NCBI GenBank assembly: GCA_000320545.1
Contig: ADNK01001511.1
Span: 55,001-85,000, forward strand
DNA: 30,000 bases
DNA from: Bigelowiella natans CCMP2755
Lineage: Eukaryota > Cercozoa > Chlorarachniophyceae
Direction of reading: 5' to 3'
The stretch's first letter is position 1; every line of letters begins with the position of its first letter. Position numbers and translations under genes: made by a program. Shown here piece after piece: positions 23,845 to 30,000 of the stretch. Under the pieces are notes generated by a model. The model was not told the origin of the DNA. It saw nothing but the letters and a program-made list of their open reading frames with translations, and did not search any database.

Positions 23845-26538
23845 GTGGTGGTGGTGGAAGGGGATGATATGGTTGCGTATTATATCGGAATATGAGGAGG
23901 AAGAGGAGAAGAAGAACAAAACATATACACACAACAGCAGCATATTAGGTAATATAGTAATAGTAGTAGTAGTAGTAGTAGTAGTAGTACTGGGTTCACT
24001 ATCATCAGTCGTTAAAGATGATGAGAGATGACAATGGTGAGGTACTACATATGATGATACAGTGGTGGTAGTGGCAGTAGTCGTAGTAGTAGTAATAATG
24101 ACAACAAAAGCTCACTTCTGTGCCATTAATGATAATATTTCGCTTTACTCTATCAAGTCATCACCACTATACATACACACCTTTTTCTTCTTCTTCTTCT
24201 TCTTCTTTATCATTATCATCATCGAGTGAGGCCTTCTGGTTGTTGTTGTCGTAGCTAATCCAACGCACAACCTGTGTAGTCGTAATTTATGGTTGTAGTA
24301 CAATGCTTTTTGAACATATATTGTCTGTTGTCGTTAGGAGCACCAGCATTATGTATATATGGGCTGCTGTGATTAATGTATTCAAACATAACGACCGATG
24401 ATTTACTACCGTATCACCGTACAAAGACACTTCTGATATTGTTACTCCTCTGAATTGATAGCAAGATATATGTTAGTAAACTGCATAGTATTATCATTTT
24501 CGTTTGTTTCTGCTTCTTCTTCTGGTTTCTTCTCGTCGTAGTCTGATTGTTGTTGTCTGTTATACTTGATCGTATACGGGGACGTTACGCTCTTTGCGCC
24601 ACCATTTGCTGTGCTGATTTGATATGCTTCTCTGATGTGAGCATACCATACGGTAACAAGAAGAAGAAGAAGAAGAAGAAGAAGAAGAAGAAGAAGAAAA
24701 ACAAGCATTCATATACCTCTCTGATGTGAGCATAACATACGATAACAAGAAGAAGAAGAAGAAGAAGAAGACAAACAAGCATTCATCTGCCTCTCTGATG
24801 CGAGCACACCACACTATAATAACAAGAAGAAGACGAACAAATAAGCCCCCCCCTTCGCAACAAAGCTACTGGTTCCATTTTCATCACTTGCTACTCTTCA
24901 TTATGATGCCGCTACCCTGTGAAATGTAATGTACGTATCATTATGCAAATATTAACAGCAGCAGCACCTCGCATTCTGAACACGGATTCCTACTGCACGC
25001 ACTGCTGTTCCTGTTCATACCACAAGTAGTGAGTGTAATCAAAGTGGTGGTGGTGGTGCTACTCGTGCTGCGATTCGCTGCTTTGGACGAGTAGATGGGT
25101 GGTGGTACAGGTAAAGAAGGTTGTTGTAATAATCTCTGTCATCTCTTCCCTGTATTATCTAATAGCTTTCAGTATGATCATGCTGCGGCACTTACTACTC
25201 TCACCGTGATCTCGTATGAATGTGTGCGCAACATCCGTATCAAAAGATAGGAAGTTGTCGTTGTTGTTGTCGTCGTCCGAGGTTGGGGAGGAGGAGGAGG
25301 AGGAAGAGTCATTGTCATCCTGAGGATGGTGTGAATACATAATGAATGAATGAATGAATGAACAAATAGAACGAGCTGCTACTGTTTGCTTAGCTTAGCT
25401 TTCTGTTGTCGTTATAAATGTATATTGACGAAGAAGAAGAAGAAGAAGAAGAAGAAGAAGAAGAAGATCACCTGGTATTGTCCGTAAGGAGATGAAAATA
25501 TGAACTTGACATCTCCAGAAGAGATGATATGACTGCTAAATTTACCATTGCCTGTAAGGTATTACATAGTATTTATTGCTAAAGAACTTGTGCATATTGA
25601 AGACCCCCCTTTAAGTCATCTTTACATTCTGGGAATATTATCCTCTCTAGAGGGATTTTGAATCACCTGTTGAAAGCTCACTCTTGGCGACACGTGGCAT
25701 ACCTGTGAGTTATTGCGTTTCTATTGCTTCGAATCGAGTAGTATACAGAAGAGAAAGGCACAGCAGCAGCAGCAGCTTTACTTGCTACGTGTATGTTGAT
25801 ATATTATACCTCTTGTATAAATACAGTATGGACATGGATTTTGCATCATCTTACTGACCTAGCCCCAGAGAAAACGCTCGCCATGTAGCTTCTGCATCAC
25901 CACACCATATCTCCAGATGATCAAATGAAAGCACCGGAAACTGTGAAATAGGTACAAGCTTCTTAACGCTGACGCAAGGACGAATGGGATTCTATGCTGT
26001 ATCATAGTACCAGATCTTAAAATATGAATTCTAATGCTATTACTACTTACTATTACTTTATCAGACAATGGATTCTTGCGCTCGAAGTCTTCGTAGCCCT
26101 GTATGTAATGAATATCATTTGCTCGTTCTCTCACATAATCGGAGAAACACATACATTTACCTTTATACTTTCCAATGCAGCATGTAATTGAAGTCTCTGC
26201 CTGCTAAATCTATGTCGCAGTGACTCTTCGAAAGTACCAGCAAACATTTTTGAATTTGTAGGGCGAGGCATTTGTATGGCCAGCCCCCCCAAATTACGAT
26301 GAATATTCTTCTGTACTTGCCACCTACTACCACCAGAACATATCGAATGCGCTCTTGTATTCAGCGATGCATGGCCCCCCCTTCCTGAAATTAATGATCC
26401 GGGGTTAATCCGTAGTAACCGAGCAGCCGTTGTTGGTGTCGTCGTCGACGTCGTCGTCGGCAATCTTAAAAGAACCAAAGAGCACAGAGCTACTGATGAA
26501 ATAATAACAGCTGTTACTTTAACCAAGGACCGATGCAT
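20201..26538 (-). CDS. HPD: 4-hydroxyphenylpyruvate dioxygenase with probable plastid presequence
   Basis: Twenty-two exons: 26538-26161, 26098-26057, 25940-25859, 25702-25667, 25551-25472, 25319-25205, 25010-24968, 24631-24566, 24449-24410, 24271-24181, 23804-23644, 23339-23304, 23025-22983, 22751-22690, 22463-22413, 22303-22244, 21970-21915, 21391-21318, 21171-21131, 20799-20746, 20533-20481 and 20279-20201, giving 580 residues. The enzyme oxidises 4-hydroxyphenylpyruvate to homogentisate, for tyrosine breakdown and for plastoquinone and tocopherol. The iron ligands are visible: H367 (IDHVVGN), H448 (GVQHIALKT) and E534 (LFLEIIQ). Other family marks are NPLSDKFPVLSFDHLEIW, AVRAVGIRV, VVRWISY, FAEFTTEDVGTVESG and the C-terminal CGGFGKGNF. 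Residues 1-126 carry a signal peptide and a Thr/Arg-rich region, absent from cytosolic HPPD. The protein exceeds the usual 380-440 residues because of this presequence and of poly-Ser, poly-Glu and Ser/Asp/Asn inserts. The total is an exact multiple of three. Confidence 0.93.
22114..22142. repeat. (TA)n microsatellite in HPPD intron
   Basis: A TA tract in the intron between the exons ending at 22244 and starting at 21970. Confidence 0.85.
22623..22709 (-). repeat. Tandem duplication of an exon end plus its 5' splice site
   Basis: Two copies, 22670-22709 and 22623-22665, contain CTACCTATCAATGAACC on minus followed by a GT and ACTAATAGTACTATGTTT. The first copy is the end of the HPPD exon 22751-22690, encoding LLPINEP, with its donor at 22689. 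The second lies in the intron with a 3-base ACT insertion and a spare donor. Confidence 0.88.
22773..22951. repeat. (CA)n and (TA)n microsatellites in HPPD intron
   Basis: A CA tract at 22773-22806 and a TA tract at about 22914-22951 lie in the intron between HPPD exons 23025-22983 and 22751-22690. Confidence 0.9.
23523..23556. repeat. (CT)n microsatellite in HPPD intron
   Basis: An uninterrupted CT tract between the exons 23804-23644 and 23339-23304. A (GAT)n tract at 23350-23382 is in the same intron. Confidence 0.9.
24621..24840 (-). repeat. Threefold repeat of a 3' splice site and exon start
   Basis: The CTCTGATGTGAG block and its flanks occur three times (24629, 24718 and 24792), separated by variable (GAA)n tracts. 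On minus the last copy is the true acceptor and start of HPPD exon 24631-24566 (EAYQIS). The two upstream copies carry equivalent CATCAG acceptors followed by reading that would encode EVYECL or EADECL. Confidence 0.87.
25429..25467. repeat. (GAA)n microsatellite in HPPD intron
   Basis: A GAA tract that starts four bases into the intron after HPPD exon 25551-25472. Confidence 0.9.
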
Positions 26539-27201
26539 TGATTGGTCGTCTTGGTTTCAGCACCCCCTTCCAATCCCCGTTGAATGAGTGTGATGGACGA
26601 ATGGAATGCTGGTGGGTGATGATGTGTTGTATCCTCCTCCACTAGAAAAAGGACTCACAGCCACCACAACATTATGGCAACAATCGCCTACAAAGCAAAT
26701 GCTGCGACAAACCAACAATCTAGTCGTACAATCGAAATGGATCATACGCTTGGTTTCCTCAATGCGACAAGGAATTTATGTTGTCGTCGTAAGTATTTCA
26801 TTCATATGAGTCGATGATCGGTAATATCAGTCCCTGAGACTCTAATCTGCTCGTCTATCTCCCCGGATCATTATGCGCTCCTACAAAACCATAGATCTAT
26901 TTGCTGCCAGTGTGGGTCGATTTAGAGGAGAGGCTATATCGTCTCGTAAGGTGATGCATCATCAGTAGATATGGTTGAAGAAGCCAGACTCACTATAGTA
27001 ATAATAAACCTGGGGTTGACTACAGTAGAAATAAACCTGAGCGTTGTTGTTATTACGTGCTGCCCTGGCCGACTGCTGCTAAGAAAGGATGGTGGTGGTG
27101 GTGGTCTCTGATGTGATTTTGATTTTATTTGCTGCTGCTCTCAGACAAGTCATCAGACAACAACAACAACAAGAAGAAGAAGCTTTGTGGCATTGCCAAC
27201 A
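26539..27201. promoter_or_regulatory. Region between divergent HPPD and racemase genes
   Basis: HPPD starts at 26538 on minus and the racemase-family gene lies on plus. One possible upstream racemase exon starts with ATG at 26873 (MRSYKTIDLFAA) and ends at AAG|GTGATG (26950). It would join in phase to 27145 and add an Arg/Ser/Thr-rich presequence. If it is real, the shared intergenic region is only 334 bases. Confidence 0.4.
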
Positions 27202-27644
27202 ATGCATTGTACGCACAACAAATTTGTTGAACGTTTAAGAAGCGTCGACTGCCATGCAGGAGGTAATAAGTGCTGCTTTACATGGTTTGACATCATACTT
27301 AGTGTTGTTGAATGTATTATGATGTTGTGTGTTTACTAATTAGGCGAGCCTGCCCGTGTGATTGTCGAAGGTATAATAAGTGTGATTAATATCTGAGTGT
27401 GAAATAGGGGATTGAATAAGCAGGAACTTATGATGATGATAATGATACCAGGATGTTCCTCCTCTTCTGATGGTAATATCTATCGATCTATCAGGACTGC
27501 CTGAGATACCAGGAACTACGATGTTCGAAAAGCGTAACTACTGCATGCAGCATCTTGATCATCTTCGCCGGCTGCTACTCCAAGAACCACGTGGTAGTAG
27601 TAGTAAGTAGTAGTAGCTGTATAACATACATCATTCGACCTGCA

Positions 27645-27675
<31 letters not shown>

Positions 27676-28709
27676 ATTTAAATGAGTATCAATAATCATC
27701 CTCACCACAATTATACGACATATTGCTGCTATGATGACCTCCTACCTGCATGTGGAAAATTAATTAATAGATGAATAGTTTCAATGATCAATTGATAATA
27801 GATTCATATATTCATTGATCAATCCTGTGCTAGGCTATCCATGCCAAAACGCCAATTTAATCGTTCCTCCAACAAAGCCAGAGGCGGCATATGGATTTAT
27901 CATTTTGGAACAGAACGGTGGTCATTTATCATGTGCTGTTATTATTATTGTTATTGTTATTATTAATAATAATATTGATTAGGTATATATCCTTTAATGA
28001 GTGGACACAATACCATGTGTGTTGCAACTGCCTTACTTGAAACGGGCATGATTCCAATGGAGGAGCTCTCGTCCTCTTCCCCCTCAGAAGAAATAACGAC
28101 TGAGTTTAAGCTTGAAGCTCCTGGTGGCATTGTAGGTTGCTATCTATCACTAGCTGGATTAAGAATTCTATCCCATAAATTATGCTAAATATATCAATAA
28201 CACGCCCCACTCATTCTCTGAACATCATTATATTCGTGATTTTTAAAGATAACTATGATGATGTTGCGCCTCTTTGTAATGATAAATTGTTTGTATATAT
28301 TTTGTGAACTTATTATTATTATTATTATTATTATTATCATCACTGTTAAATGAACGAAGAGTGTACCATCATCAACGACAGATATTCGAGCAAGATGCAA
28401 GGATTACAGTGTTACCGATATTACGATTCGAGGTTATCCATCTTTCGTAGGTAATACTAATCCCTTTGTTATCATCATTATCATATTATGGCTGCTGTAT
28501 ATCTTTTACACAACGCTTCATTTGACGTTGGTCTCTCTCCTTTGGCAGCAATAACGGATGCTGAAGTACATGTGCCAGAAGTTGGGACTGTAAAGATATC
28601 GATTGCTTATGGAGGAATGTGGTACGTTATTGTACAGGCTGAAGATGTAGGTAATAAGTGCTAAATTTATCTTTGTGCATTATTACTTTTCCGTTATCAC
28701 TGAATTTTG

Positions 28710-28741
<32 letters not shown>

Positions 28742-28914
28742 ACCTCAGGCTTGCAACTTCTCCCTGAAAACGGGAGGGAAATCGCCAGAAAGGGAGAGAT
28801 GATTAAAGTGGCTGCGCAAGAACAATTTCCAGTGCAGCACCCATATTTCGACTACAAGGGTCCTGACATCCTTGTCTTCATATCGCCTCCAAACAGGTGG
28901 TTGGAATTATGTAA

Positions 28915-28948
<34 letters not shown>

Positions 28949-29493
28949 ATAATTGTGGCGCTGACTCTCTCCTCATTTTCTTCTCATTGATGTATATATT
29001 TATGTATTAATCAACCGATCTCGATATATCTATTTTGGTCAAAATCAATGTAAATAATTCAATATAACCTCCTCTCAGTAAAGAGAATTCGGGTAGAAAC
29101 GCGGTCGTAATGTCAAACGGTGAGCTTGATTGGAACAAACCTGAAACATGGGTGGGAATGTTAGATAGATCTCCATGTGGAACAGGGACCTGTGCAGTAA
29201 TGGCAAAGGCCTTCATGGATTCATCATTACAGCTTGGAGAAGATTTTCGTCATGAATCTATTGTGGGATCTGTGTTTACTGGTCGTCTGGTAGAGGAAAT
29301 AAGTAAGTATGGTACTGCTGAGGATGATGATAATAGCAGTAGTAGTGCCGGTAGCCATGCGGTAGAACCTACTACAGCAGTTATCCCCGAGATTTCTGGA
29401 CGTGCATTTGTGACTTCATTCACTGATATTGTCTTGCATGCGGATGATCCTTTTCCAGAAGGTTACACCGTTGGGGATATCTGGGCATCTTAA
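27202..29493 (+). CDS. Proline racemase-superfamily enzyme with Ser/Cys catalytic pair
   Basis: Nine exons: 27202-27262, 27344-27370, 27495-27593, 27834-27917, 27983-28135, 28382-28450, 28549-28650, 28749-28896 and 29079-29493, giving 385 residues. The superfamily includes proline racemases, 4-hydroxyproline epimerases and trans-3-hydroxyproline dehydratases, acting on the amino-acid alpha carbon without cofactor. Clear marks are DCHAGGEPARV, LEQNG, LMSGHN, KLEAPGGIV, SIAYGG and LDRSPCGTGT, then a C-terminal PFPEGYTVGDIW. The usual first catalytic Cys (MCGH) is Ser97; the second is Cys281, where dehydratases have Thr. A racemase or epimerase is therefore more likely than a dehydratase, but the substrate is open. 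An acidic and Ser-rich insert follows EISKYGTAE. The ATG at 27202 gives a normal N-terminus; upstream exons (26873-26950 and from 27145) could add a presequence. The second exon is only 27 bases. Confidence 0.88.
27642..27672. repeat. (CA)n microsatellite in racemase-gene intron
   Basis: A CA tract in the intron between exons 27495-27593 and 27834-27917. Confidence 0.88.
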
Positions 29494-30000
29494 GTAGGCT
29501 AGTAGAGTCGTCTAGCATCTCGCATAATTAAGAATGATAACAAACGATTCATGATGTGTGCGTACTACTGCGGAATCGATCTTAAGAACATTGAACAAAT
29601 GATTATATGTCTATCATTATGAATCTTATTTAAATACTGAAATGGTCTATTATTAAATCATTTCAATTGTCATCCTAAAGAAGCTGTACGTCTAGCTGTG
29701 CAAATGTGAAGAGCTTCACATTGTGTGGCGAAGAACGATCGATGCACACGCGCGCACTGCTGCGCAAAGTGTGCGGCATTCAAGACCGAAACAACACGCA
29801 TTTGATTGCATGAAACACATCACAGCGGAGACCAACAGATTAAACATTAGCGCTGTGACCGCTGCATTGCGATGACCATTAAACAAATTTGATTGATTGA
29901 TTGCATCCGTTTTGCATGCTAGCATGCACACCACATTATTAGCTCGCACTTATCCCCCATCATCAAGCACAGCAGTGTGTCATCGCTACTGTCATGTCGC
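29494..30000. repeat. 3' flank of the racemase-family gene and dispersed repeat copy C
   Basis: The first 190 bases are AT-rich 3' flank. From about 29690 the sequence is TG/CA-rich. At 29850-29910 it contains AGCGCTGTGACCGCTGCATT, then GATGACCATTAAACAAATTT and TTGCATCCGT. It aligns with copy B and, more weakly, copy A. The right edge of the window cuts it. Confidence 0.6.

Noticed and set aside
23629-24031. His-, Ser- and Val-rich open frames on both strands
   Set aside because: These are translations of (GAT)n, (GTA)n and (GGT)n microsatellites. Only the HPPD exon 23804-23644 is coding.
1-30000. CRISPR arrays, tRNA and rRNA genes, intact transposon or retroelement genes
   Set aside because: No spaced direct repeats of CRISPR type, no tRNA-like cloverleaf and no reverse transcriptase or transposase motif were seen on either strand.

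Overview
This is nuclear DNA from an intron-rich eukaryote, probably an alga with a complex plastid. The genome has GT-AG introns full of dinucleotide and trinucleotide microsatellites. Two genes, and possibly a third, start with a signal peptide followed by a Ser/Thr/Arg-rich stretch, the usual form of bipartite plastid targeting. The species cannot be fixed from the window. I do not favour a diatom, because the HPPD gene alone has 22 exons; a stramenopile-type or chlorarachniophyte-type alga fits better (inference).

Most of the apparent microsatellite desert is genic. I joined short exons by reading frame, splice phase and family similarity. From left to right: a RanBP2-type zinc-finger gene on the minus strand, running off the left edge (1-2211); a PAS_3-domain gene on plus (2776-4734); a PRXL2/selenoprotein U-like redox gene on minus with an in-frame TGA at the redox Cys position (5756-9479); a probably plastid-targeted DUF1995-like gene on plus (10063-15009); an iduronate-2-sulfatase-type gene on minus (16889-18710) inside a repeat-rich, microsatellite-poor island (about 15.5-20.2 kb); a 22-exon 4-hydroxyphenylpyruvate dioxygenase gene on minus (20201-26538); and a proline racemase-family gene on plus (27202-29493). 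Every exon chain gives a continuous frame with consistent phases, and the six chains that close with a stop are multiples of three. Splice sites are read by eye and lack transcript support.

Functionally, HPPD supplies homogentisate for tyrosine breakdown and for plastoquinone and tocopherol synthesis. The DUF1995 family includes the photosystem II factor LPA3. The PRXL2-like protein is a thioredoxin-fold redox protein. HPPD and the racemase, two amino-acid catabolism genes, are head to head. The zinc-finger and PAS genes are also head to head, as are the PRXL2-like and DUF1995-like genes, which suggests shared upstream regions.

The most notable points are the candidate selenocysteine codon in a UxxC motif, several tandem duplications that cover splice junctions, homopeptide tracts inside HPPD exons, and a racemase with a Ser/Cys instead of a Cys/Cys catalytic pair. 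I saw no tRNA, rRNA, CRISPR array or intact transposon.
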